Assembly (NCBI RefSeq): GCF_003254395.2
Contig: NC_037653.1
Location: 4,399,783 to 4,463,782, forward strand
DNA: 64,000 bases
DNA from: Apis mellifera
Lineage: Eukaryota > Arthropoda > Insecta > Hymenoptera > Apidae
Reading direction: 5' to 3'
The notes below the pieces were generated by a model. It was not told the origin of the DNA. It saw nothing but the letters and a program-made list of their open reading frames with translations, and ran no database searches. Made by a program: the position numbers and the translations under genes. This document shows positions 48,661 through 59,220 of the stretch, one piece after another. The first letter of the stretch is position 1, and each line of letters opens with the position of its first letter.

Positions 48661-49640
48661 AATATAGAATTTATAGAATGAAATAATGGTTTACTGTTCC
48701 GTTGTGGGCTGGAAGAAGGTGAGAATCGTAGTGGAAAGTGCAAGATGATGACAGTGACTGCGAAAAATTAACAATTCTTGAAGGAATATTTTCATTTTTT
48801 GATTTTAATATCTTGTATCGAATTTGCATAGAATAAAATATCTTTTACCCTTTTGCTTTGTGTTGGAAGAAGCTGAGATTCGTAGTGGAAAGTGCAGATG
48901 ACAGTCGTTTGATAGGAAACTGAAAAATTGACAATTGTTGAAGGAATATTTTCATTTTTTGATTTTAATATATAATAATTATATCTTTTAATTTTATATA
49001 GAATTTACTCTTTTGTATATAAAATTTACCCTTTCTCTTTATGCTGGAAGAAGCTGAGATTCGTAGTGGAAAGTGCAGGTGACAGTCGTTTGATAGGAAA
49101 CTGAAAAATTGACAATTCTTGAAGGAATATTTTCATTTTTCGATTTTAATATCTTTAATCGTATATCGAATTTTGATAAAATAAGATAAAATAATATTTT
49201 ACCTTTTCGCTTTGTGCTGGAAGAAATTGAGAATCGTCATGGAAAGTGCAGGTGGTGAAAAGTGACTGCGAAAAATTAAGAATTCTTGAAGGAATTTATT
49301 TTCATTTATTTTCATTTTTTGATTTTAATATCTTGTATCGAATTTATATAGAATAAAATAATCTTCTATTTTCGCTTTGTGCTGGAAGAAGCTGAGTAGT
49401 GGAAAGTGTAGGTGATGACAGTAACTGTAAAAAATTAACAATTCTTGAACGAATATTTTCATTTTTAGATTTTAATATCTTACATCAAATTTATATAGAA
49501 TAAAATAATCTTTTACTCTTTCGCTTTGTGCTGAAAGAAACTGAAAATCATAGTGGTGAAAAAATTAACAATTCTTGAAAGAAAATTTCATTTTTTTGAT
49601 TTCCATACAACATCTCGCATAGAAAATAAAATGAGATTCT
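48660..49640 (+). repeat. 150-185 bp minisatellite array
   Basis: Unit: CTTTGTGCTGGAAGAAGCTG, GTAGTGGAAAGTGCAGGTGA, CAATTCTTGAAGGAATATTT, CATTTTTTGATTTTAATATC, AATTTATATAGAATAAAAT. Five to six copies; early ones are well conserved and the last is degenerate. Confidence 0.92.
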
Positions 49641-50352
49641 CTTCTCTGCTAAAAGAAGTTGAGAATCGTCGTGAAAAATGCAGATGACGATTACATCCCG
49701 AAACTGAAAAATCTCGAACAATTCTTAAACAAATATTTTCTTTTCTCCATCTCGATCATTGATGATAATTTTCGAATACAACGAAACAAATCTTTAATTT
49801 CGAACGCTAGTCCCATTTTTCCGATAGAAACAAACGATGAATAAATTAATAATTAATCGCGATCGAACGTAGGCAATTTCAAGGTGCTGATTTAACGCGA
49901 GACTTCTAAAAAATTCTCTCTCTTTTACGAAGAAAAAAAAACCCTACAGATTTATATGTTAATCCCAGCGAACAAGCGGCGTAATTATAATTTCTAATCG
50001 TCTCTCATTAGCATCGAGATCGAGATGACTAATTGCCAGTTTCTGGATCTCTAATTTTTATTTTTAGTAGACCGCGTCACTTACACGGTATTGCAGCATT
50101 GCTTTAATAAAGAATTGTTGAAAACAAAAAAAAAAAAAAGAAAGAAAGAAAAAGAAAAAATCTAAGATGTACAGTTCGATAACACGTATATAAATATATA
50201 TATCTCTACACATACGCACACAAAAGAATATTCACGCTCCGGTAGCAAAGTGCAACAATTCTCGATTCCGCGGCGATGCATTTTCCGTTTGGAAAAATGG
50301 AGTAAGAAAAAGAAAAAAGAAAAAAAAAAACACTCGCGGTTACACGTTGCAG
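49640..50352 (+). promoter_or_regulatory. Intron 1 end: TAAT-rich patch and weak splice acceptor
   Basis: 49970-50080 carries several TAAT/ATTA homeodomain cores in complex DNA (GCGGCGTAATTATAATTTC, CTCTCATTAGCATCGAG, GACTAATTGCCAG). Drosophila pb is known to have intronic enhancers, so an enhancer here is plausible but inferred. The acceptor ends TACACGTTGCAG at 50352. Upstream of it the sequence is A-rich (AAGAAAAAAGAAAAA from about 50307 to 50330), not pyrimidine-rich, so it looks intrinsically weak. Confidence 0.5.
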
Positions 50353-50495
50353 AAAACGGACTGCCAAGGAGATTACGGACGGCCTACACGAACACGCAGT
50401 TGCTCGAGCTAGAAAAAGAATTCCACTTCAACAAGTACCTGTGCAGACCCCGAAGAATCGAGATAGCGGCATCCCTCGACCTCACCGAAAGGCAG
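50353..50495 (+). CDS. pb: proboscipedia (Hox2) homeobox exon, first part
   Basis: Encodes homeodomain positions 1-44 plus the preceding ENGL (residues 91-138 of the assembled protein). The N-terminal arm and helices 1 and 2 read [20 protein letters not shown] then [20 protein letters not shown], the diagnostic pb/Hox2 sequence. The exon begins after TTGCAG with two bases completing a Glu codon, so it requires a donor in phase 1; the minus-strand exon at 7864-8134 supplies it. It ends CAG before GTAAGA, phase 0, between homeodomain positions 44 and 45, a site where several insect Hox genes have an intron. A GTG-initiated open frame upstream from 50250 is intronic Lys-rich sequence, not a start. 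Confidence 0.97.
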
Positions 50496-50890
50496 GTAAG
50501 AGAACGCGCCAAAATTCTTATCCAAAATTCACCCCCTCCCCAATCATTCATTAACCAATCATAATCTTCCTTTCTCTTTCCATCAAACGAATCCTCCTCC
50601 TTCTCCTCCTCTTCCTCAAGAGAAAGAGAAAAGAGAAAAAAAACTTATGACGATAGGATCTATCCTCCTCCTCCTCCTCCTTCTCAAAAGAAAGAGAAAA
50701 GAGAAAAAAACTTATGACGATAGGATCTATCGATCCTCCTCCTCCTCCTCCTCTCGAGAAAGAGAAAAGAGAAAAAAACTCATGACCATAGGATCTATCG
50801 ATCCTCCTCCTCCTCCTCCTCTCGAGAAAGAGAAAAAAAAAACTTATTCCCAAACAATCTTATGTCAATCGCCGTTTTCATTCTCCCCAG
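50496..50890 (+). other. pb intron 2 (395 bp), inside the homeobox
   Basis: Bounded by GTAAGA and TTCTCCCCAG, a good pyrimidine-rich acceptor. Most of it (about 50588-50850) is a 68-bp tandem repeat of CTCCTCCTCCTCCTC, CGAGAAAGAGAAAAGAGAAA and ACTTATGACGATAGGATCTA, with ACTTATGAC-type anchors at about 50643, 50711 and 50779 plus a truncated fourth copy. Each unit has a pyrimidine block next to a purine block. Confidence 0.93.
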
Positions 50891-53068
50891 GTGAAAGTGT
50901 GGTTTCAAAACCGGAGGATGAAGCACAAGCGTCAAACGTTGAGCAAGGAGGACGGGGACGAGAAGGACGGCTCGGCGTCCGACGGTATGGAGAAGTCCAA
51001 GGGTGAGAAACTGTTGGCGATCGACAGCGAGGAGAAGAAGAGTTGCCACAACTGTGATATCTCGAGCGTCAACGACCCGGTAGGGAGCAGCACCCTATCC
51101 GGAGACGTGACCGAGCTCACCTCGTCCTCCGTTAACCGTCGAATCGTCACCACCTCCACCACCAACAACAACAACAACACTCTAACCGCCATCAACAACA
51201 ACAACAACAACCCAGCCTTCAACGCCAACAGCAACGGAGCGAGCAGCGTGGGCAGCACGAACAGCGTGTCCAGCACGTTCGAGAAGATGATAGCCGACGA
51301 CGACTCGAGGTCGCAGGACGGCAGCGAGGTCACCTCGCCTACCACGAGCGCTGCCAAGAAACTGGGCAGCGACGGGGGGGTCAGGGTTAAGGTGGAGAGC
51401 GGACGCAAGAGCCCCCTCGCTCCTCTCCCCAAGCAGGGTCAACAGCAACAGCAACAACAACACTCAGGAGTCTCTGTCAGCAAGAAGTCGCCCTCCACCA
51501 CCTCCTCCTCCTCCTCTTCCTCTTCTACCTGCTCTTCCTCCTCCTCCTCCTCTGCTTCCTCCACCTGCTCCTCCTCCAAGGAACAACTGTGCTCCGTCAA
51601 CAGCAACGGGGTGCTGCTCGCCATGCCCGACTCCACCGTCAGCACGCCCCTCCTCCCCGGCCAAAACTCGGCCAGGAGCCTAACCCCCTCCTCCACCCCC
51701 GGCACCCCGGTCTCCGTCCAACTGCAGCAGGGCAGCCCCCTCGGCGGCATCCAGGCGGCCACCCACGCCGCCTACATGCAGCGCCCCAGGAGCTCCCCCT
51801 CCTCCTCCTCCTCCTCCGTCGCCGCCGGCCCCCCACCCCCTCCGCCACCCCTCGTCCTTGCCGGGCCCCCGATCATGCACGGCTCCACCAACGCGGGCAC
51901 CATGTCCCCCCACCACTCAGCAAGGAACAACATGAGCAACTTTCAGCAACAGCAACAGCAGCATCATCAGAACAACGTCTATCAACCGGCGGCCACGCAG
52001 GCCATCGACTACAGGAACGGCGCGTTGCTGGCTTCCAACCACCGACAACTGCCCCCTCAACAGGCCAACTATTGTCGAGAAGGATTGTATCAACAGTCCA
52101 GGCTTCCATCTTCCTCCTCCTCCTCCTCCTCCTCCTCCTCGTATCAAGCCAACGAAGTTCACCACCAGTCCTTGTACCCCAGACAGAGCCACCATCAACA
52201 GCCGTCCAGGCTCACCCACCACGTCCGCGCGTCCAATTCCTCGAGAACAGGCACCGGATCCATGTACCAGCACCCAAGCTCGACCCACCAATTCCACCAA
52301 CAGCAGAACCATCATCAACAACAGCAACAGCAACAGTATGCGACAGGGGGGGGTAATAACGGGGAGTACAACGGCGGCTACAACCAGTCGTCCTCCTACC
52401 ACTCCTCCACCTACCACAGAGGCGTGCAAAGCGGCCAGGGTTATCCCTCGGGTGGCCAGTCTTATCCCGATCATCCGGACCAGGCTTACATGACACATGG
52501 CTACGGCTACCATCATCCCAATCCTACTTATCCCTCCTCCGACGTCCACCATCACCAACACTACTACAACGACGTGCTCCATCACCATCATCATCATCAT
52601 CACGGTTCGGCTACGAGTACCGCCAACACAGAGACTTATCCAAGCGCGGAGTACGCGAGACCAGGCAAGTGTCACCCGGCCTACTATCACGAGCAGACAG
52701 GCCAACTGCAGCAGCAGCACGTGCACCAGGGCGGCGAGGCGTCCAACATCCCCAACAGCTACGTGTCCTCGCCCGACCCGTTCCCGTCCTCCGCGCCGGG
52801 GATGGCCACCACCGCCACGGCCATCGCTGCCGCCACAGCAGCCGTGATAACCCAGCCACCCGACACCGACTCGACCACCTACAACAACAACAACACGGCT
52901 AACAATAACAACAACAACAACTCGTACGGCAACTTTTACACGGAGCAGGCGACGGCCATGGCACACGCGGCCCCCCCCTCGGCCGACAACAGCAACAGCT
53001 CGTCCGACTTCAACTTTCTCACCAACCTGGCCAACGACTTCGCACCCGAGTACTATCAGCTCAGCTGA
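50891..53068 (+). CDS. pb: proboscipedia (Hox2) last exon: homeodomain recognition helix to C-terminus
   Basis: Encodes 725 residues (139-863 of the assembled protein). It opens with VKVWFQNRRMKHKRQT, homeodomain positions 45-60, including Gln50 and Asn51, which read the TAAT-type target. The long C-terminal region is low-complexity: Asn-rich early, poly-Gln near residue 322, Ser runs near 336-362, Pro run near 452, repeated Gln/His/Tyr/Ser tracts, an eight-His run near 701-709 and Asn runs near 802-815. It ends with the conserved insect pb tail NFLTNLANDFAPEYYQLS, so the 3' end is intact. At about 863 residues it is somewhat longer than Drosophila Pb (about 780). Function: nuclear Hox transcription factor specifying labial/maxillary (mouthpart) identity with Exd/Hth. 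Confidence 0.97.
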   Translation: MKVWFQNRRMKHKRQTLSKEDGDEKDGSASDGMEKSKGEKLLAIDSEEKKSCHNCDISSVNDPVGSSTLSGDVTELTSSSVNRRIVTTSTTNNNNNTLTAINNNNNNPAFNANSNGASSVGSTNSVSSTFEKMIADDDSRSQDGSEVTSPTTSAAKKLGSDGGVRVKVESGRKSPLAPLPKQGQQQQQQQHSGVSVSKKSPSTTSSSSSSSSTCSSSSSSSASSTCSSSKEQLCSVNSNGVLLAMPDSTVSTPLLPGQNSARSLTPSSTPGTPVSVQLQQGSPLGGIQAATHAAYMQRPRSSPSSSSSSVAAGPPPPPPPLVLAGPPIMHGSTNAGTMSPHHSARNNMSNFQQQQQQHHQNNVYQPAATQAIDYRNGALLASNHRQLPPQQANYCREGLYQQSRLPSSSSSSSSSSSYQANEVHHQSLYPRQSHHQQPSRLTHHVRASNSSRTGTGSMYQHPSSTHQFHQQQNHHQQQQQQQYATGGGNNGEYNGGYNQSSSYHSSTYHRGVQSGQGYPSGGQSYPDHPDQAYMTHGYGYHHPNPTYPSSDVHHHQHYYNDVLHHHHHHHHGSATSTANTETYPSAEYARPGKCHPAYYHEQTGQLQQQHVHQGGEASNIPNSYVSSPDPFPSSAPGMATTATAIAAATAAVITQPPDTDSTTYNNNNTANNNNNNNSYGNFYTEQATAMAHAAPPSADNSNSSSDFNFLTNLANDFAPEYYQLS

Positions 53069-53920
53069 GTCCAGTTCTCTTCTGGAGAGGGGCAGGATGG
53101 AGGGGGGGGAGGGCAGTTGGATTGGAGCGAGGAACAGTGTCTTTTGAACGAGGCGTTGTACTGATATGGAACGGAGGGGATGGAAGGGGTGGCATCTGTT
53201 TTGAGAATAGGTTGATGATCGGTTTGGAAATTCGCGGAGTGATCGGCTCGATGCCAACAATTGTCGTCTCCGTCCGTCGTTCGAACGGTCGCTTCGCCGA
53301 TTAGGGGGGGGGAGACACGAATTCCAAGAGGGAGGAAAGCAATAATTCTTATTACGCGTGTATATATATATATGGGGATTAATTTAAGGGAGGATGGATT
53401 GAATAAGCGAACCAAATAGAGGGAAGGAGACGCGGTAACAGCGTACAAGGAGGAATGTCGATTTTCACACTCGATTCGAGAGATTATTTAAACAATAACA
53501 CGTACCAGTATCGTATCTGGTTTGTACGAAATAATTAAAAAAGGAAAAAAAAATGGCATTTAGGGAATACACACGTACATGAACCCGAGAGGGGATCTGT
53601 TTGTACATAGCTTGCGATAATCGTACGTACACATATACACGTTATGTACTTGCGTATAGAGACGTTTGAGGATCACACATATACATACACATACATACAT
53701 ACGTACACATGCATACATACGCGTTTATTCGACTACTCTGAATGTAATGATTAATAAGTTACACGCGGAAACGGTGGGAGAGAAGAAGAGGATAGGAATT
53801 GATAAGAAATTTGTTTCAGTTTTTATCCCTGTTTCGTTCGAGAAACATTTAACCACGGATTAAGCGCAATAAGACCGATCATAAATGGAAATGGATGATA
53901 ATAAAAGATATCATTGTAAA
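53069..53920 (+). other. Putative pb 3' UTR
   Basis: Follows the TGA at 53066-53068. GC-balanced at first, then AT-rich, with a TACA/CATA-type repeat at about 53674-53720 and a Hox/PBC-like TGATTAAT at 53748-53755. A candidate poly(A) signal AATAAA is at 53900-53905. The true end cannot be fixed from sequence alone. Confidence 0.5.
53900..53905 (+). terminator. Candidate pb polyadenylation signal
   Basis: AATAAA about 830 bp past the stop codon, in GATAATAAAAGATATC. It is the first canonical hexamer I noticed downstream of pb; AT-rich DNA makes chance matches common. Confidence 0.35.
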
Positions 53921-54480
53921 ATTAAGAGAAAAGGATCGACTTATTTCCTCTCCCCCCTCCTTTCCTCTCCTTTCCATTCAATTTCTTCATCGATCGATAA
54001 ATTTGAGAGGAATCTTTATTTTTCTTAAAGTCTCTCTCGCTGTTCTTTACTTATTCTCTTCTCGTCCGGTTATGGACGAGAGGAAGGCGCCTCATTCATG
54101 GGAAGAAGAGGATCTCGGAAGACAGGGCGCAATTTGCGCGCGCGAATCAATTTTAATAGGGTGATAAATGCGGCGCATCGCCACGGTAAAATATGGATCG
54201 AGCACGCCGCCGCTCGAGAGGGCCGCGCTAAAAATAATATTTCAGTTCGATTGCTCTGATATTTCGAGTCATCCATCATCGTCGCTTCCTTCGCCGACAT
54301 TGGAGAGAGAGCTCGCGGGAAACGCCGAATACACGGCCACGTATTCTTCGGCCCTCTTCTCGAGAACAGCCGAGGGGGGAGGGGATCCTCCAAATTCACA
54401 CGGATTCCGTATCCTCCTCCAGGCCATTCCACTTCGTCGCCCTTGCGATCGTCGTAATCGAGCCCGATTGCTTTGATTAT
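53921..54480. other. Non-coding flank with a complex island
   Basis: 54155-54480 is GC-balanced and single-copy-looking (GTGATAAATGCGGCGCATCG, CTCGAGAGGGCCGCGC). No gene recognised; a candidate downstream pb regulatory element. Confidence 0.4.
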
Positions 54481-55560
54481 CATTTAAGTAAGTTTGATTT
54501 CGTTGAAATTTCAACATTTCTCGAAAATAGCTTTGAAAATTGTTATTTGGTAAGTTCGATTTGAACATTTTAAGAATATCCAACGATTTGATTGAAAGTA
54601 AATTTTGTGATTATTCATCAGAAAATAATTGAAGTATAATCGTGTGAAAACTATTTAATTTAGTTTGAAACGATTGGGTAAAGGTAAGATGAAAGTAAAT
54701 TTTGTAATTACCTGTCACAAAATAATTGAAATATAATCGTGTGAAAATTATTTGATTTAGTTTGAAATTTCAACGATTGTGAAAGATGGAAGTAAATTTA
54801 TCTATCAGAAAATAATTGAAATATAATCGTGTGAAAATTATTTGATTTAGTTTGAAATTTAAACGATTGGGTAAGATGGAAGTAAATTCCATCACAAAAT
54901 AATTGAAATATAATCGTGTGAAAATTATTTGATTTAGTTTGAAATTTGAACGATTGGGTAAGATGGAAGTAAATTTATCCATCAGAAAATAATTGAAATA
55001 TAATCGTGTGAAAATTATTTGATAAGTTCGAACGATTTGAAAATAAATTTTGTGATTATTCATCAGAAAATAATTGAAATATAATCGTAAAAATTATTTG
55101 ATAAGTTCGAACAATTTGTGAAAATAAATTTTGTGATTATCTACCAAAAAATAATTGAAATATAATCGTATGAAAATTATTTGATTTAGTTTGAAATTGT
55201 GTAAAGGTAAGATGGAAATAGGTTTTGAGATTATCAATTACAAAATAATTGAACTATAGTTTGAAAATTATTATTCGATTTCAACGTTCGATTTGAACAT
55301 TTTGCGAATATCGAACGATTGTGGAGGATGGAAAGTAAGATGGAAATAAATTTTATATGTGATTATCGATTAGAAAATGATTAAACTATAACTTTGAAAA
55401 TTATTATTTGGTAAGTCTAATTTGAAATTTGTGAATATCGAACGATCCTGGTAAGATGGAAATAAATTTTCATCATTGTACTTGGAATACAATCACTTGA
55501 TAATCGTTATTAAATTTGATTTGAAACTTGAGCATTTTATATCGAACGATTGTGGTAAAA
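54480..55560 (+). repeat. About 90-bp AT-rich minisatellite (family X)
   Basis: Unit: AAATAATTGAAATATAATCG, TGTGAAAATTATTTGATTTA, GTTTGAAATTTGAACGATTG, GTAAGATGGAAGTAAATTT. Copies at about 54627, 54725, 54816, 54901, 54992, 55074 and 55153, then degenerate. A related array is at 61400-62450. Confidence 0.9.
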
Positions 55561-56145
55561 ACAATTTTGTGATCATTCTATGAAATATTTTCCGAACGTA
55601 CGAAAAATTACAAGATAAAAATGAATTTCCTTTTATTTTTAACCAAATCTAACCAAATCTTTCCTTCCTTATTTTTCTTTCTTTTCCAAATTTATTAGAC
55701 ACCTTTTCGAAAAATCCCAAATTTCACGACTCTATTCATCATCCAAGCTCTCTTCAACCAATATTTTCCAACAATTGATCTCGAATCGAACAATTCTCAA
55801 CCATTCCCCTTCCTCCTACATCACCCCTTCCTCCCAATTCAACTCCAATTCAATTCCTCGAAAAAAAAAAAATCCAATTCCATCCGAAAATTCACCAACA
55901 AGAAAAAGAAACGAATTCCATAAAAAAAAAAGAATCCTCGGATCGATTCATCCCACGCACACCCGAGGCACAACAAGAGGTTTCAGTTTCGCGGGAAATC
56001 AGAGCTCGAAAACCGAGCTCGGTCGATCGTAGAAAGACAGACAAGGAGAGAGAGACGGAGAAAGCGAGAGGGCCTCGAATCGAGTCCCGTATAGAAGGCT
56101 CGCGTACAACCGGACGAGCGGCTGTGTCAGTGAAGAGACTGACAA

Positions 56146-56155
56146 TGATGGATGG
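56146..56155 (+). promoter_or_regulatory. Labial/Exd-type composite site
   Basis: TGATGGATGG is the exact PBC-Hox1 (Labial) site known from the vertebrate Hoxb1 autoregulatory element. It lies in complex DNA 3.1 kb past the pb stop codon, next to CTGACA, which resembles but does not match the Hth core CTGTCA. Function inferred. Confidence 0.4.
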
Positions 56156-56200
56156 CTACGCGTGATGCGTGTGAGTCAAACCCTCTCCCCCTCCTCTCCA

Positions 56201-56255
56201 CTGGCCTGGCCTGGCCTGGCCTGGCCTGGCCTGGCCTGGCATGGCATGGCATGGC
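56201..56255 (+). repeat. Pentanucleotide repeat (CTGGC)8 then (ATGGC)3
   Basis: Eight perfect CTGGC units at 56201-56240 followed by three ATGGC units. GC-rich, unlike every other microsatellite in the window. Not the arthropod telomere motif (TTAGG). Confidence 0.95.
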
Positions 56256-56859
56256 ACAGGAGAGGAGCTGTGCGCTCATATTGCGGGCCTCCGATCCGAG
56301 AACCAGCCCCGACCGAACTGTTGCTATCGCTGCATCTGTGCGCAACACCCCTCAGATACGACCCCTCGCCGATCGACCATCCTCTCTCTCCCCCCCTTCT
56401 TCCTTCCACTCCACTCCTCTCCATGTCCCCTCCGTCCTCGGCTAATTTCTCCACGCTATTAACTTTTTCTCAATGGATGGAAACGGTGTTTCGAGGGAGA
56501 GAAGGGGAAGGAAGGAGAGAAAAGAATCGAAAGCACTTTCGAAAGCAAAGCACTTTTCGAGGCGGCGCGCTTTTTTTCCTCTTCCCGTCGCTTTTCTTCT
56601 CCCTGTTTTCTGATCTGAGAGGGGGATGGGGAGAAGGAGGATTCGTGGATTGGCGGATTTTTGGATCTTTGTTGTGTTTCCTGAGTGAAGGGATGAAGTA
56701 GGGAGAGAGAATTTTTATTCGTTTATTGTCGACGAAATGTTTGGACAAGTGAATGATATGTTGAACGAGTTGTTGATTTGGGAGGAAGGATTTTTAAAGT
56801 TAAGTTTAGTTGTATATCTATGTTTTTTGGAATGAAGAGAGAGAGAGTGGATGAAAGGG

Positions 56860-58740
56860 GGAAGTAGTTTGGAAATATTTTTTAAATTTTTAATTTTGTT
56901 GTGTTTTTTAAAATTTTAGAGAAAGATTAAAATTATGAGATGAGTTGGAATTGATCAAAGTTGTTTCTTCTTTTTTTTTTTTTTTAAATGGAGAGATGTC
57001 AAGAGATATTTTCCCCTATCTTTTCTCTAATTTTTACTTTTCTATAGTTTTTTAATCGATCGAAATATTTATAAAGGCTTTAATTTTTATTTGAAAATAA
57101 GAGAAAAGCAATCGTATTTTTTAAATTTTTTATTTTTCTATTATTTTTTAGGATAAGAGATTGTAAATGAAAAATCAATCAAAATATTTATAAAAACTTC
57201 GATTTTTCGATTTCTAATTTTTATTTGAAAAGCAGAGAAAAGCAATCGTATTTTTCCTTACATTTTCTAAATTTTTTACTTTAAGAGATTGTAAATGAAA
57301 ACTCAATCGAAATATTTATAAAAGCTTCGATTTCTAATTTTAAAAGGAGGAAATAAGAGAAAAGTAATCTTATTTTTCCTACATTTTCTAAACTTTTTAT
57401 TTTTCTATTAATCAAAATATCAAAATATCTATCAAAATATTTATTCGATTTCTAATTTTTATTTGAAAATGAGAGAAAGGATTGGAGAAAAGCAAATATT
57501 TTTCCCTACATTTTTTAAATTTTTCCCCTATCCTTTCTTCAATTTTTACTTTTCCATAGTTTTTTAATCGTGGAATAATCGATCGAGATATTTATAAAAG
57601 CTTCGATTTCTAATTTTTATTTGAAAATAAGAGAAAAGCAATCATATTTTCTAAATTTTTTACTTTTCTATTATTTTTGAGAGTAAGAGATTGTAAATGA
57701 AAAATCAATCGAAATATTTATAAAAGCTTCGATTTCTAATTTTTATTTAGAAAATAAGAGAAAAGCAATCGTATTTTTCCCTACATTTTCTAAATTTTTT
57801 ACTTTAAGAGATTGTAAATGAAAAATTAATCGAAATATTTATAAAAGCTTCGATTTTTCGATTTCTAATTTTTATTTGAAAATAAGAGAAAGGATTGGAG
57901 AAAAGCAATCGTATTTTCTAAATTTTTTATTTTTCTATTATTTGAAGGTAAGAGATTATAAATGAAAACTCAATCGAAATATTTATAAAAGCTTCGATTT
58001 CTAATTTTTATTTAGAAAATAAGAGAAAAGCAATCGTATTTTTCCCTACATTTTCTAAATTTTTCCCCTATCCTTTCTCCAATTTTTACTTTTCCATAAT
58101 TTTTTAATCATGGACAATCGATCAAAATATTTAAAAAAAACTTCGATTTCTAATTTTTATTTGAAAATAAGAGAAAAGCAATCGTATTTTTCCCTACATT
58201 TTCTAAATTTTTTACTTTTCTATTATTTTTGAGGGTAAGAGATTATAAATGAAAAATATTTCTAATTTTTATTTAAAAAATAAGAAAAAGGATTAGAGAA
58301 AAGCAATCGTATTTTTCCCTACATTTTCTAAATTTTTCCCTTATCCTTTTTCCAATTTTTACTTTTCCATAATTTTTTAATCATGAACAATCGATCAAAA
58401 TATTTATAAAAGCTTCGATTTCTAATTTTAAAAGGAGAAAATAAGAGAAAAGCAATTGTATTTTTCCTACATTTTCTAAACTTTTTATTTTTCTATTAAT
58501 CAAAATATCAAAATATCTATCAAAATATTTATTCGATTTCTACTTTTTATTTGAAAATAAGAGAAAAGCGTATTTTCTAAATTTTTTACTTTTCTGTTAT
58601 TTGAGGGTAAGAGATTGTAAATGAAAACTCAATCGAAATATTTATTCAATTTCTAATTTTTATTTGAAAATAAGAGAAAGGATTGGAGAAAAGCAATCGT
58701 ATTTTTCCCTACATTTTCCATCATTTGAACATAAAAGATT
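56860..58740 (+). repeat. 125-150 bp AT-rich minisatellite (family Y)
   Basis: Unit: CGATTTCTAATTTTTATTTG, AAAATAAGAGAAAAGCAATC, TTTTTCCCTACATTTTCTAA, GTAAGAGATTGTAAATGAAA, ATCGAAATATTTATAAAAGC. About thirteen copies with internal deletions. Shares TTTCCATAGTTTTTTAATC and AAGCTTCGATTTCTAATTTT with 59220-60620. Confidence 0.9.
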
Positions 58741-59220
58741 GTAAACGAAAATAACCATTGATATCCTTTTCCAAAGAATAGCAATGAAACCTACTATATG
58801 CAAAGAGGAGACGAAGAAAGAGAGAGAGATAGGGTGAAGGGACGATGGAAAGGAGAAATATTCGATATACACTGGTAGTATGGACGGTGATATTTTTTAT
58901 CACGAGGCCGCTATCACGGTCGCGTGGAGAGAGAGAGAGGGGTCCAGGGGAGAAGTCAAGGGTTACTAGCCCCGAGTCGTACAATGTTTGGCCTCCCCCC
59001 GTCCCAACCGTCGCGACCATAAATCTTACGATCGTCAAGGGACGACTCATTCACGCCACTTTGCTTCCCGACCGATATAGCCCAACACCTCCAAACTCTC
59101 CGATTCTGTCTACTTTTGCCTCCAACAAGCTGTCACCCGACTCATTCTTTGATCACTTCTTCTTCTTCCTCCTCCTCCTCCTCCTCCTTTTTATCTTATT
59201 CCTTTTTAACTTCACTTTTT
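58740..59220. other. Complex non-coding island between arrays
   Basis: 58840-59150 is single-copy-looking (CACTGGTAGTATGGACGG, CACGAGGCCGCTATCACGG, GGGTTACTAGCCCCGAGTCG). Candidate regulatory element. It ends in a (CTC)n-type run near 59166-59188. No gene. Confidence 0.4.

Larger units (their letters stand above)
55560..56860. other. Non-coding flank with a complex island and short repeats
   Basis: 55600-55960 is A/C/T-rich. 55960-56380 is complex and contains a Labial/Exd-type site and a pentamer repeat. 56380-56860 is mixed. Frames across 56150-56700 arise from the pentamer and C/T-rich sequence and match nothing. Confidence 0.45.

Noticed and set aside
51917..53260. 447-codon open frame on the minus strand
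   Set aside because: Antisense shadow of the pb last exon; composition (Val/Gly/Leu runs) is the complement of its His/Gln/Ser tracts.
56201..56255. GC-rich pentamer as possible telomeric repeat
   Set aside because: Arthropod telomere repeats are TTAGG-type; CTGGC is an ordinary microsatellite.
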